From NCBI GenBank assembly GCA_022376515.1, contig WTXI01000262.1, positions 1-50,628 on the forward strand: a DNA stretch of 50,628 nt. The letters run 5' to 3'. The notes under the pieces are model-generated. The model was not told where the DNA came from and did no database searches. It saw only the letters and a program-made list of their open reading frames with translations. The DNA is from Lactifluus volemus (taxonomy: Eukaryota > Basidiomycota > Agaricomycetes > Russulales > Russulaceae). Shown piece by piece: positions 1-12,506 of this stretch. How positions within the stretch are numbered: position 1 is the stretch's first letter; each line of letters starts with the position of its first letter. A program made the position numbers and the translations under genes.

Positions 1-159
1 CTTTGTGCCTTTAAAACACTTTGTTGCCCTGGTATTTTTTTTTCATTTTGTTGTCGTTGCCCGGTAAATGGCCCGTTGACGTTTCTTCTGATCTTCGTTT
101 GAGATTGGGATCAGGGATACGTGTTGATGTCCGCCTACGGTCAGCGCTTACAGTCAGAT

Positions 160-1961
160 GTCCGACCTTGCTTTGGGAATTACATTTCGCCCGTAGTCAG
201 TGTCCCCGATGAAGCCTGTCCCAAATCCCAGGGGCATGCATACAGCAGTGCATAGTAGAGGAATTGATACTACATGTATTAGCGCGAACCAGCCTGAGAG
301 CCCAGACGAGGTTGGTTTCCTTCGGAACATCGGGCCGACACCACAATTTCGGCAAGTAAACTTTGAGCCGGATACAACCTGACCACATGGTGACAAGTGC
401 CATCCAGACCTGCGGAACTCTCCGTTTTGAATCTTACAGCAAGTACTAATTCATGCACGAACGCGCGGTGTGTGCTAGGCTACGTACAGTATGTCCGCTA
501 CCCCGGGCCAGGCGTCTGAAGGAATTCCACTAGCAGACCAACCTGGTAGAAGGAAGGGCAACGGCACAGGAATCCTCAGGCTCGCGAGCCTTCCCCTCGT
601 CCCATTTGGTGAGACAAAGCGGGGGCCGATGACAATCCCACGAATTCCTTTTTTTTTTTTTTTTCGTTTGGCTAGGTCACGGTTCAGGGACGCCCTGTGT
701 TTCTCTTTTTCACCTAATATCTTCGCCTGTGACTCGTGCGCGGCTCCAGGCGAGATGGTACCGTGACATATTTTTGATCATCTGCTAGAGACCCTGAGGG
801 ACCCAAAGCTAGCACACGAGGAGACGCTCCTGTTTTTGGTGAGCTGGGATGGACCGCGCAAGGTAGGACCTATGTGTGTGTTCGTTGTACGTCCACTTCT
901 CCCATTTCGGGTTTTTTCTTGAACGTTCATCAGCAGAATTCCATCGCTACTTCCGAGCCATGGCTTGGATGTATGAACCGTGTACTCCGCCGCTTCCATA
1001 GCATCGCTTCGCTCGTGAAAGAGGACGCTGTCATTCCCTACCTGCATATAGCCTGTTCAATAATTGCGCGAACGGAGCTTTCGACTGCGAACATCGCGTA
1101 CTCGTATGGGGTGTGTTTCAACTGTTGGTGCCAGAGAAATTGAGAACCATTGCGGGGATTCAATGGCCTGGGATAGGAGCCGCTGCTGGCACTATTTCAC
1201 AGCGAACACCGTGCTAGTGCCATTGGCATGGAGACAAGCTTGCAATTGTCAATGACTTGATGTGCGGCGTACACTTGCAGATAATCATATGACTCATCGT
1301 ATACAGTAGGAAGATATCAGTGACGAGCGAAGACTCGCGTAACTAGAGGCAGAAAAGCATTGGTTAATATCTGTGAAACGCTCCACTGCATGATGTATCT
1401 ATCATGACCGTTTGGTGTACATATGTTAGGCTAGATATTCTCCTTGCTATCCTGTAAGCTTTATCAGAATGGGGGTGTCCCAATGTACAGTACAATATTT
1501 TAGTACAGTGGAACGATTCGAGTCCATCCCCGAGGCCTACCATCTTTTCCTTCAGTGGCTTATTCAAATTGGGGACCACCTTGTGCTTTCGCTTCAACAT
1601 AAATACCACTTCCAAGTCTCTTGATTCTACCTGTATGCGCTGGCAGTACCTTGGGAATTTGGCCCCGGTCTTGCAATGACCTTCGTGCCATGCTAGTAAA
1701 TACTAGTACGTAGTCAACACTGGCATCGCTCTTTCAACACACAGTTAAGCGCATTCTCAACCGTATCTCAATCTTTCGCCTTCGTCTCTGATTGGCTTGC
1801 GATTCCGGGGAATCCTGAGTTTAATCGTTGAATTGGCTATTTGGCTTTGTGGGTTCAAGTTAGCCTATTCAAGTAACGTATTCAGGTTGTTGCGTGTTTC
1901 AATCGAAGGTAAGGGAGGGTTCCTATCGTAGACTTGTAATAATAGACCTGCAAACCTACTC
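160..1961. repeat. 3'-side flank of NLR repeat unit, copy 1
   Basis: Non-coding stretch that recurs, with small indels, at about 6890-8556 downstream of the second NLR gene. Shared landmarks include a block with a gcatgcatacagcagtg core (about 231-247 and 6949-6965) and a segment near 1740-1800 matched near 8370-8430. Homology to the second unit starts near position 160; bases 1-159 show no clear match in the window. Short open frames here (for example 200-382) do not keep their frame between the two copies, so I do not call genes. The stretch probably holds the 3' UTR of NLR copy 1 and intergenic DNA. Confidence 0.7.
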
Positions 1962-4900
1962 TCAGTGGGCAATGTACTCCGACAGTAGCTGCATCATCTT
2001 CATGTCATCGTTTGTCGCAACCTGGAACGCCGTCCTACCCTCGTTATCCACCGCACTTCCATCCGCCCCATGCTCGAGCAACAAGCGTGCAACAGCGAAC
2101 TTGGATCGGCCCTGGTTGTCCCACTGTGAAACTAGATGCAATGGGGTCGAGCCGTTATCATCCCGCGCGTTTACATCCGCACCGTGGCAAAGCAAAAGCT
2201 GAGCGACATCAGGGAATGTAAATTCCGATGCATTGTGTAATGGAGTCCGGCCGCGATAACCCTGGGCTTTGACGTCTGCATTGTGCTGCAGTAGTATCTG
2301 AGCCGCCTCTAATTTTCCATATATTGCTGCCCAATGCAGTGGCGTCGTGCCAACTCCCCCGTCGAAACTCGGATCCAGGCCATGGCTGAGTAACCACTGC
2401 ACAATTTCAGGGTCTCCCTGGGTTGATGCCGCATGCAGTAGAGTCACTTTTCCAGAGGTTTGGACATCCAAGGCTGCGCCATTTCGAAAGAGTAACTCCG
2501 CAAGATGGAGGTGTTTCCCTGCTAATGCTGCTCCCAGTGGCGTCAAATTGTGACCCCCGTGGGCATTCACATCTTGTAAATGTTTGACGATAAGGTGCTC
2601 TGTCAGGTCATGAAGTCCCCAGAGCGTGGCATAATACAGTGGAGTTCCGCTCGGTCCCACAGCGTCAAAGAAGTCGAAGTTGTTGTTGGGTAGTGGGTCT
2701 ACATTATACAGTTTGAGCCACGTCGAAAAATGTGGCTTGTTGGGGTTAAACAGAAGTTCCATCCCTTTCCATATGTGAGATGACACATTACCGAACTGGG
2801 CATGGTTGACCCAGTGTCGAGCGGCATATACGGATAGTGGAAAGCTGTCCATGGTGTCGTATCTGTCCCCTTTGCCTTCGGTGCTATCCTTGTTAAGTTG
2901 ATCACCCACAGGCAAGCGCAGGAGGACGCCTAAGCAACATTGCGCGAGGATTGTGTGGGCAGGCTCCAAGGAAATATAATAGTGTGAGGTGTTGAAACTC
3001 GAGTCGGCGAGGCGAGGCGATGTCAGGAACTCCTTGACCGAAAAATGTGAGAATTGTACAACGTGTGAATCGCCTGTGTCGACGATGGCAATCAAACTAG
3101 AGCATGCCGCCTGAAGAGCTTCTTCTTCATCCTCCCACCGCCAGTCTGGGTTCAACTTCGGAATCTCTTCGGCCCCATTAAAGTTAATTGTGAACCTCCG
3201 CAAGTTCCTCGAACGCGAAGCGGTCGGATAGCCACCACAAGGCATTGCAACAGACGATGAACGTCGTCTCGGTTCTCTTCGGCAATTCCTTGAGCACTCG
3301 CTCGTATGTGTCGTCGAGAGATTTGGGTAGTCCATGAAGGACGCGCTCGACATTCCGTGCAAGACATTCCCTCAGCGTTTCCAGCTGACAAACGACCCAT
3401 CGAAACCTGAGCAATTGTGAGGATCATTATCAACGTAGAAAAAAGATACACATACATTCCGTCAGCCCTTTGAGAGAGGTCTCAATGACCAGCTCTTTGA
3501 GTTCCTTCTCCACTTCTCATCACCAACTCCTTCTGAATATACTACTGAGCGGACATATTCGGCAATATCTTCCCTCTGGCCAACTTGATCGTGCAAAGAC
3601 ACTTTGAAGTGTGCCAATTGTTCAAGGGAACTTCTAATATCGAATTCGGGCGACTTGTCACACATATATGGAGAGTTTGGAAGGCGCAGCTGGACCAGTT
3701 CCTGAACAAACTCCAGAACCTTTTGACGTGAGCGAGGCACTCCAATTGACTTTGAAACGTTGGGCATTCGTCAAGAGCATCGATGATGATATAAGTCGGG
3801 GCTTGCCTCAGAGCTGCAAGCATACTCTTGAGGCATTCTGTAAGTGCATCCTCACTGGGCTGATGTTTTCCATCCTTGTGTGAAGAATACAAGTCGCAAA
3901 GAGATTTGAAGCAATGGATGGATTGGCAGAGAGTTGGATGAGGAAGAAGATTGTAGTGCACGAAGATCTGCTTTGATGCATCCTTGAAGTCGAAAAAGAG
4001 TAGAATATTCGAATTGAGTGGTTTGGTAGTGAAAACATCGTTTAGATGATGAATGATCGTGGAGCTTGGTGAGGATATGAGTCGAATTGAATGTAGCCAA
4101 CAGGATAGTGGCGTACCTGAGTATACTTTTACCGGAGCCAGCTATTAAGGCAAAATGAACGCATGAGGAAGAGTGAAGATGGCGAACGAAGAAATCATAC
4201 GTTTGCCATGAATCCATAATAAGGATTCAGAACCTGAGGCTTTCCAGTCTTGGAAGGTGGAGTGTTGAGTAAACCACGTAGCAGAGCCATGATGATGAGC
4301 ATCGCGAGCTGCGTTATAATTGATGGAAGGATCTGGAGGAGAAAGCCAAGCCTGGAATTTCAGATCACCGAAATCATTTTCAATATGTTGGGTCGCTATA
4401 AATGCTGTGGTTAGCGATGTAGAGTAGCTAAAATAAAAAGTTGCGCACCACTGACAACGTGCTCCACTTTATTGTTCATACTATCCGTAGCTTTCAGAAC
4501 TTGAACAGTTGCCGTCGGAGCCTCGTCGCATAATATCTTTTCCAGCCTTTTCAGTGCATCTTCGATATCCGTCCTCCTGATCAGCTTCTTCAGGTATCTC
4601 TCTGAGTGTTTTCAGTCAAGTGACGATTTACATAGGGACGTGAGCGACTCACTCCCCCATCCTTGCCTGACCTCCTTTGTTGCGATGGCCAGGATTCCGA
4701 GAATCTCTGCCATTATCTTCACAATCCAATTCTTCATCCCTTCAGTCAGTTGAACTTCAACGTAGGTCTCGAGGCGCGTGATAAAGTTTTCAATTCGATC
4801 GAAGAGGTCAACGAGTGCGTCTTGGCTCGCACCAACATCCTTGGCCGCCTACAGATTTTATGATCAGATCTGTCTCACCAAACAGGGAGACTACACACCA

Positions 4901-5299
4901 GGAGGAAGACCGCGATTCCGGCAAAGATCACTTTTGCCGGAGAGAATAGCTGTGATGAGAATGTTAGAACTTAGAAGGCAAGTACAACTTCTGAAGGTTC
5001 ACCATGCCAATACCCTCGCCAAGGGCGCGAGAAGATGTATACAGAACAGTGACAGTGGTATTGAGCCACTGTTTGCTCCCACTGTTGTTCTGGGATTGAA
5101 TGAAATGTTGAATGTTATATTGTCTGTTAAGTAGGTCGAGGATAGCGCTAGGAGAGTCGCAATCTTGGAATTGTGCTGTGAGTTGATGGGCAAGAAGGTC
5201 TGTCTTTGTCTTCCTTTTATAGTTGTTCAATGCAGCATCGAAAATATATCGGAAATTGGAAGAGGAGCCTGAGGCGGTCGGAACGGGAGTGTGGGACAT
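1962..5299 (-). pseudogene. NLR copy 1: Goodbye-NACHT-ankyrin STAND protein, frameshifted
   Basis: Paralogue of the intact gene at 8557-11866, with the same start context (ATG at 5299) and the same exon plan. Exons, in order: 5003-5299, 4899-4949, 4653-4848, 4449-4601, 4395 to about 4204, a 25-nt exon at 4117-4141 carrying the P-loop, then the NACHT exon and the ankyrin exon. Goodbye-like N-terminus, Walker A (GKPGSGKS) and Walker B (IIIDALDE) are recognisable. It keeps an intron (4396-4448) that copy 2 lacks. Breaks relative to copy 2: three one-base deletions within about 60 bp (about 3900-3955) leave a stretch misread but then restored; a one-base loss just after the Walker B region (about 3766); another compensated shift near 3660; more near 3515, 3295 and 3190-3210. 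The ankyrin exon from about 3190 down to the stop is open with seven repeats. If the indels are assembly errors the gene could be intact. Confidence 0.8.
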
Positions 5300-6889
5300 G
5301 GAGCTCCGAGTCGTGGTGCTGAGGAGATTCGGTGGGTCCATGTGTACTGCCTCATGTAGAAGATAAATAGTCCCACGAGGATAGTGACTAGATATGGGTT
5401 GATAGGCGCGCTGTGCAAAATGGCACAAAAGCGTAGAATCAATCGAGGTAAGTCACGGTCAGACTCAGACACGATCAGGCAAGACGAGGTCTTATGTGCA
5501 TTACTTGGTGCAGTACCGCATGCTGTCTCACAATATTGTGCGGGCACACGGGTTTCGGAAAGTATTGGTCCCTCTGAGCTGCATGACTGGATGATTCTTC
5601 CGCGGCCCAAGTCCGAGTCGAAGTTTGTATCCCCGATGTCATGATTTGTCATGCATACCGGGGCGCGGCTATGGTGTCTACACTCAAAGTCGACTCTGGT
5701 TGGAGGAAGCTCAGCAGGCCTCAAGGCCTCAAGCCTCAAGCTTCAAGGATGAGGTGCATATCTTCTCGTTATTTTCCCAGTTTTATACCTCATGTTGCCT
5801 GTATTTTGTCTCCGAAAGCTGGTAAAGAGCTAAGTAACGACTTCTGCTGACTGTTCGGACGATTCCTATTCGATACCGCCAGTGCGCCACCGCCAGACCG
5901 CCTTTCCTCTCCTAGTAACGGTACGCTTTCCGACGTCCTGACACACCTACGACACGCCAGCTCTCCATTCGGGCCCGCAAATATGCGCTACCCTGGGCGA
6001 AGCGCGTCAAGTCACTCACAGTCGGCGTTCTCCATGGACATTGATCGCCTCCCCGCATGAGTTCTGCCAATAACTCGTTAATTGCTTCCGGTATCCAGCA
6101 AGCGGTAACAAGGGAGAGAGAAAGGTCGATATCCAAGTGACGAAATGGGTGCGGCCCATCTAGCGTCATTGATTAGCTCATTTCCTCGCTGCAGATACTT
6201 CTTTTCACTTGCGCACCCACGAGATGCTCGGGCTCACGAGCTATTGCCACATATCACATCCAAGCGCCCTCTACGATCACCGTTTCCTGCACCTGCACCT
6301 ACCCCACTCAACGCGCACCTTTTGAGACGATCCGCTGGGCGCCAGATTTTAGGAGGATCAAATGACGAGACGGAATCGCAATGGAGTCAGATTCTGCTTT
6401 CGCCCACGAGGGACGACCCGTGGTATGGCATCGACGGCGGGGAGTGTGTCATCGTCACAGCGGTATGCGGGCCAGGGTGCGTGGAACCGCATTGGAGACG
6501 AGGAGTTGTCCAACTCGGACGGCTTGGCTGAAGATTTCATGGACAGTGGGCCAATTGAAGATGCCAAAGGAACGATGAAGACGTGCCAGCGGTACTAGAT
6601 GACGATGAACTGAATGAGGATCCAAAGAAATGTTGCTTATTATGGAAATCCCAGCCAAGATTTCCTCTTATTCTTCGTCGTTCCCTCCACGCTCAATGCG
6701 GCAACCCACCATACTCCCTTGATGCTCACAAATGGCATCCTGCGCTGACTGCGCTCACACATTCGCGTGTAAGTGGGAGTTCATGCAACGGTTCGTCTTC
6801 CACGCATGGTGGTTTGTAGGACCCCCATACAAATCACTGAGTCCGACCGACTTGAAGTATGACGCCGCACGGATCTTTGCACTGGGAAC
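5300..6889. repeat. 5'-side flank of NLR repeat unit, copy 1, with intergenic DNA
   Basis: Holds the presumed promoter and 5' UTR of NLR copy 1 (5300 to about 5650) followed by a long repeated flank. About 5300-6080 matches 11867-12506, and about 5640-6880 matches 30580-31830. A short piece (about 6420-6510) recurs again at 32710-32810. Open frames such as 6145-6531 have counterparts in the third copy but differ by indels that are not multiples of three, so I read the stretch as non-coding. The junction between the two tandem units lies near 6880-6890. Confidence 0.65.
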
Positions 6890-8556
6890 ACCATGATCTC
6901 GCCCGTAGCCAGTATCCCCCGGTGGAGTCTGTCCCAAAGCCCACGGGCATGCATACAGCAGTGCATAGTAGAGGAATTGCTACTACATGTATTAGGCGTG
7001 AACCAGAGGGTGGTTTACTTCGGAACTTCGGGCCGACACCACAATTTCGGCAAGTAAACTTTGCAATCTGACCACATGGTGACAAGTGCCATATTTTAAC
7101 TCGCCACACGCACACCAGACATGCGGGACTCTCCGTTTTGAATCTCACAGCAAGTACGTACTAATTTATGCACGAACGCGTGGTGTGGGCTAGGTTACGT
7201 ATGTCTGTTACCCCGGGCCAGGCGTCTGAAGGAACTCCACTAGCAGACCAACCTGTGTAAAAGGAAGGGCAACGGCTCAGGAGTCCTCGCGGGCTTTCCC
7301 TTCGTACAATGTGAGACAATTGTGAGACAAAGCGGGGGCCGATGACGATCCCACGAATTGCCTTTTTATTTTTCGTTTGGCTAGGTTCAGGGACGACGCA
7401 GGTGAACAAGTCGTATCCCCCCTGCGTTTCCCCTTTTCCCCCGTGTCTTCGCCTGTGGCTCGTGGGCGGCTCCAGGCGATGTAGCCCGTTTTTTTGACCA
7501 TCCGCTAAAGACCTGAAGGACCCAAAGCTAGCACACGAGGAGATACTCCTGTCACTGGTGAGCTAGGATGGACCGCGCAAGGTAGCACCTATGTGTGTTC
7601 GTGGTACGTCCATGTCTCCTATTTTGTACATTTCTTGAAACTCCACCAACTGTCATACCCTACCTGCATTTGGCTTGTTCAATAATTGCGCGAATTAGCT
7701 TTCGACTGCGTACTCATGTGGGCTCTGTTTCAACTGTTGGCGCCATGGAAGCAGAGAACCTTTGCGGGGATTCAACGGCCCGAGATAGAAGCCGCTGCTG
7801 GCACTACTTCACAGTGGACACCGTGATAGTGCCACGGAGACAAGCTTGCTATTGTCAGTGACTTGATGTGCGGGTACACTGGCGGACAATACGAGTCATA
7901 TGACTCGTCGTAGCTGAAACAGCCCAGCCGCCCAGGAAGATGTCAGCGACGGGCGAAGACTCGCGTAACTAGAGGCAAAACGGCGTTGGTCTATATCTGT
8001 GAAACGAATCATGATGTGTCTATAATAAACGTTTGGTGTAGCCCTCGACATATGTTAGGCTAGGTATTCTCCTTGCTATCCTACAGTCATTTGCCAGTGT
8101 AAGTTTTCTCAGAGGGCTGTTCCAATGTACAGTACGTGTCGTGCAAAATCTCCTACTATAGTGGAATGACCCGAGTCCATCCCTGTGGCCCTTTCCTTCG
8201 ATGATTCCTTCAAGTTAGGGACCACCTGGTGCTTCGGCATTTCACTTCAACACAAATATCACTTCCAAGTCTCTTGATTCTATGCACTGGCAATACCTTG
8301 GGGGTTTGGTCCAGGTCATTAAATGACATTCGTGCCTCTGCCATGATACTAGTACGTTGTCTACATCGCTCTTTCTACACACAGATAAGCGCATTCTCAA
8401 CCGTATCTCAATCTTTCGCCTCGTCTCTGATTGGCTTGCGATCCCAGTAAGTCCTGGGTAGCCTCAGTTATTCAGGTAACATATTGTGGCGTATTTCAAT
8501 CGAAGGTATGGGAGGGTTCCTATCGTAGATCTGTAGTGATAAACCTGTAAAAATAC
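6890..8556. repeat. 3'-side flank of NLR repeat unit, copy 2
   Basis: Second copy of the 160-1961 flank, lying immediately downstream of the intact NLR gene on the minus strand. It differs by many substitutions and short indels; for example, the block between about 960 and 1030 of copy 1 is missing near 7640. No gene is supported. The final roughly 100 bases before the TGA at 8557-8559 probably form the 3' UTR of NLR copy 2. Confidence 0.65.
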
Positions 8557-11500
8557 TCAGTGGGCAATGTGCTCCGACAGTAACTTCATCATCTCCTCAT
8601 CATCTTTTCTCGCAACATGGAACGTGGTCCTACCCTCTTTATCCATCGCACTTCTATCAGCCCCATGCTCGAGTAACAACTGCGCGACAGCAAACATTCC
8701 CTCGAGTCGCTGTGTATCGTAGCGTGCCAGTGGCCTTTGTGAAGCTATATGTAATGGGGTCGAGTCATTATGATCCCGCGCGTTTACATTTGCACCGTGG
8801 CAAAGCAATAGCTGAGCGACATCAGGGTAACCGAATTCCGATGCGTGGTGTAATGGAGTCCGGCCGCGATAACCCTGGGCTTTGACGTCTGCATTGTGCT
8901 GCAGTAGTATCCGAGTCGCCTCTATTTTTCCGCGTATTGCTGCCCAATGTAGTGGTGTCGTGCCAACTCCCCCGTCGAAACTCGGATCCAGGCCATGGCT
9001 GAGTAACCACTGCATGATTTCAGGGTCTTCCTGTTTTGATGCCGCATGCAGTAGAGACACATGTTCAGAGGTTTGAATATCCAAGGCTGCACCATGTTGA
9101 AAGAGTAACCTCGCCAGCTGGAGGTGTTTCCCTGCTAACGCTGCTCCCAGTGGTGTCATATGGAGACCCCCGTGGGCATTCACATCTTGTAAATGTTTGA
9201 CAATAAGGTGCTCTGTCAGGTCATGAAGTCCCCAGAGCGCGGAATAATAGAGCGGAGTTCCGTTTAGTCTCCCATCCCCGTGAGTGAAGTCGAAATCGTT
9301 GTTGGGTAGTGGGTCTACATTGTACAGTTTGAGCCACGTCGAAAAATGTGCCTTGTTGGGGTTAAAGAGAAGTTCCATCCCGTTCCATATGTGAGATGAC
9401 ACATTACCGAACTGGGCATGGTTGACCCAGTGTCGAGCGGCATATACAGCTAGTGGGAAGCTGTCCCTGGTGTTATATCTATCTCCCTTGCTTTCCGTGC
9501 TATCCTTGTTAAGTTGATCACCCACAGGCAAGCGCAGGAGGACGCATAAGCAACATTGCGCGAGGATTGTGTGGGCAGGCTCCAAGGAAATATAATAGTG
9601 CGAGACATTGCTACTCGAGTCGGCGAGGCGAGGCGAGGTCAGGAACTCCTTGACCGAAAAATGTGAGAATTGTACAACGCGTGAATCGCCTGTGTCCACG
9701 ATAGAGATCAAACTAGAGCATGCTGCCTGAAGAGCTTCTTCTTGATCCTCCCACCGCCAGTCTGGGTTCAACTTCGGAATCTCTTCGGCCCCATTAAAGT
9801 TAATTGCAAGAACCTCCGCAAGCTCCTCGACGCGAAGCGGTCGGATAGCCACCACAAGGCATTGTAACAGACGATGAACGTCGTCTCGGTTCTCTTCGGC
9901 AATTCCTTTGAGCACTCGCTCGTATGTGTCGTCGAGAGATTTGGGTAGTCCATGAAGGACACGCTCAACATTCCGTGCAAGACATTCCCTCAGCGTTTCC
10001 AGCTGACAAACGACCCATCGAAACCTGAGCAATTGTGAGGATCATTATCAACGTAGAAAGGAATACACATACATTCCGTCAGCCTTTTGAGAGAGATTCT
10101 CAATGACCAGCTCTTTGAGTTCCCGTCTCCACTTCTTCATCACCAACTCATTGTCCGAATAGACCACTGAGCGGATGTATTCGGTGATATCTTTCCTCTG
10201 GCCGTCTTGATCGTGCAAAGACACCTCTAAATGTGCCAATTGTTCAAGGGAACTTCTAATATCGAATTCGGGGCGACTTGTTACGCATATATGTAGGTTC
10301 GGAAGGCACAGCTGGGCCAATTCCTGAACAAACCTCAAAACCTTGTGACGTGAGCGGGGCACTCCAATTGTCTTTGAAATGTTGGGGCATTCGTCAAGAG
10401 CATCGATGATAATATAAGTCGGGGCTTGTCTGAGAACTACAAGGATGCTCTTGAGGCATTCTGTAAGTGCATGCTCACTGGGCTGGCGTTTCCCATCATC
10501 GTGCGAAGAATACAAGTCAGAAAGAGCTTTGAAGCGGTGGTTGGATTGGGCAGAAAGTTGGATGAGGAGAGAAGATTGTAGTGCACGAAGATCCTGCTTT
10601 GATGCATCCTTGAAGTCGAAGAAGAAGTAGATGACATTCGAGTTGCATGGTTTGGTAGTGAAAGCATCGTTTAGATGATGGATGATAGTGGAGCTTGGTG
10701 AGGATATGAGTCGGATTGAATGTAGCCAACAGGACAGTGGCGTACCTGAGTATACTTTTACCGGAGCCAGCTATTAAGGCAAAATGAACGCATGAGGAAG
10801 AGTGAAGGTGGTGAACGAAGAAGAAATCATACGTTTGCCATGAACCCATAACAAGGGTTCAGAACCTGAGGCCTTCCAGTCTTGGAAAGTGTGGTGTTGG
10901 GTAAACCACGTAGCAGAGCCATGATGGTGAGCATCGCGGGCAGCGTTATAATTGATGGAAGGATCTGGAGGAGAAAGCCAAGCCTGGAATTTCAGATCAC
11001 CGAAATCATTTTCAATCTGCTCCACTTTGTTGTTCATACTGTCCGTAGCTTTCAGGACTTGAACAGTTGCCGTCGGAGCCTCGTCGCATAATATCTTTTC
11101 CAGCCTTTTCAGAGCATCTTCGATATCCGTCCTCCTGATCAGCTTCTTCAGGTATCTCTCTAAGAGTCATCAGTGAGTGACGACTTGCATAGTGTCCGTG
11201 AGCGACTCACTCCCCCATCCTTGCCTGACCTCCTTTGTTGCGATGGCCAGGATTCCGAGAATCTCTGCCATTATCTTCACAATCCAATTCTTCATCGCTT
11301 CAGTCAGTTGAACTTCAACGTAGGTCTCGAGACGCTCCATAAAGTTTTCAATTCGATCGAAGAGGTCCACGAGTGTGTCTTGGCTCGCACCAACATCCTT
11401 GGCCGCCTACAGATTTTATGATCAGATTTGTCTCGCCAAACAGGGAAACTACGCACCAGGAGGAAGACAGCGATTCCGGCAAATATCACTTTTGCCGGAG

Positions 11501-11866
11501 AGAATACCTGTGATGAGAATGTTAGAATTTAGAAGGCAAGTCCAACCTCTGAAGGTTCACCATGCCAATACCCTCGCCAAGGGCGCGAGAAGATGTATAC
11601 AGAACAGTGACAGTGGTATTGAGCCACTGTTTACAACTCCCACTGTCGTTTTGGGATTGAATGAAACGTTGAATGTTGTATTGTCTGTTAAGTAGGTCGA
11701 GGATAGCGCTAGGAGAGTCGCAATCTTGGAATTGTACCGTGAGTTGATGTGCAAGAAGGTCGGTCTTCGTCTTCCTTTTATAGTTGTTCAATGCAGCATC
11801 GAAAATAGATCGGAATTTGGAAGAGGACTCGGAGACCGAGGCGGACTGAACGGGAGTGTGGTACAT
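8557..11866 (-). CDS. NLR copy 2: Goodbye-NACHT-ankyrin STAND protein, complete
   Basis: Predicted fungal NOD-like receptor of 997 residues. Seven exons join in phase: 11561-11866, 11457-11507, 11211-11406, 10833-11159, 10746-10770, 10073-10693, 8557-10024; introns are 48-62 nt with GT..AG ends. Residues about 20-190 resemble the fungal STAND N-terminal Goodbye domain (IFDAAL, CDSPSAILDLL, FSPAKVIFAGI motifs). NACHT follows, with Walker A GKPGSGKS at 292-299 and Walker B IIIDALDE at 396-403, then the winged-helix-like QFSHFSVKEFL block near 627-637, and seven ankyrin repeats from about 764 to the end (TPLHWAA, TPLHHAS types). Family knowledge: such proteins act in the cytosol as oligomerising sensors in non-self recognition and programmed cell death; the ankyrin part would sense. 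The ligand is unknown. The start fits the conserved N-terminus, the other copies and the phase. No enzymatic effector domain is fused. It is the only apparently intact NLR in the window. Confidence 0.9.
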
Positions 11867-12506
11867 GGAGCTCCGATTGGTGCTGAGGGTATTAGGTGGG
11901 CCCCAGTGGACTGCCTCATGTAGAAGATCAATAGTCCCACGATGATAGTGACTGGATATGGATAGGCGCGCTGTGAAAATGGCACAGGAGCGTAGAATCA
12001 ATCGAGGTAAGTCACGGTCAGACTCGGACACGATCAGGCAAGACGAGGCCTTATGTACATTACTTGGTGCAATACCGAACGCTGTCTCACTGCACAATAT
12101 TGTGCGGGCACACGGATTTCGGAAACTATGCTTCCGAGTCAGTGTTTATATCCCCGATGTTATGATTTGTCATGCATCCGGGGCGCGGCTATGGTCGGAG
12201 GAAGCTCAAGCTTTAAGCTTTAAGGATGAGGTGCATATCTTCTCGTTATTTTCCCAGTTTTATGCCTCATGTTAACTGTCTTTTGTCTCCGAAAGTTGGT
12301 GAAGAGCTAAGTAACGACTCCTGCTGACTGTTTGGACGATTCCTATTCGATGCCGCCGCCGCCAGACCCCCTTTCCTCTCCTAGAAACGGTACGCTTTCC
12401 GACGTCCTGGTACACGCCAGCTCGCCATTCGGGCCCGCAATTATGCGCCACCCTGGGCGAAGCGCTCGTCAAATAACTCACAGTCGGTGTTCTCCATGGA
12501 CATCGA
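11867..12506. repeat. 5'-side flank of NLR copy 2, cut at a duplication junction
   Basis: Promoter-side sequence of the intact NLR gene. It matches 5300-6060 of copy 1 until about 12518, where the match stops inside a cctccccgca block. Beyond that lies coding sequence of an NDUFAF1-like gene on the minus strand. The long flank that follows at 6060-6880 in copy 1 is absent here. The stretch has no gene of its own; short open frames (for example 11958-12275) shift between copies. Confidence 0.65.

Noticed and set aside
200..382. Repeated small open frames in the NLR 3' flanks (also near 6859-7071)
   Set aside because: The frame is not kept between the two copies: indels that are not multiples of three separate them. 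I treat them as repeated non-coding DNA.
6145..6600. Possible gene in the 5' flank, with a similar open frame at 30903-31550
   Set aside because: Homology is at the DNA level, but reading frames drift between copies, there is no family motif, and a fragment recurs out of context at 32710.
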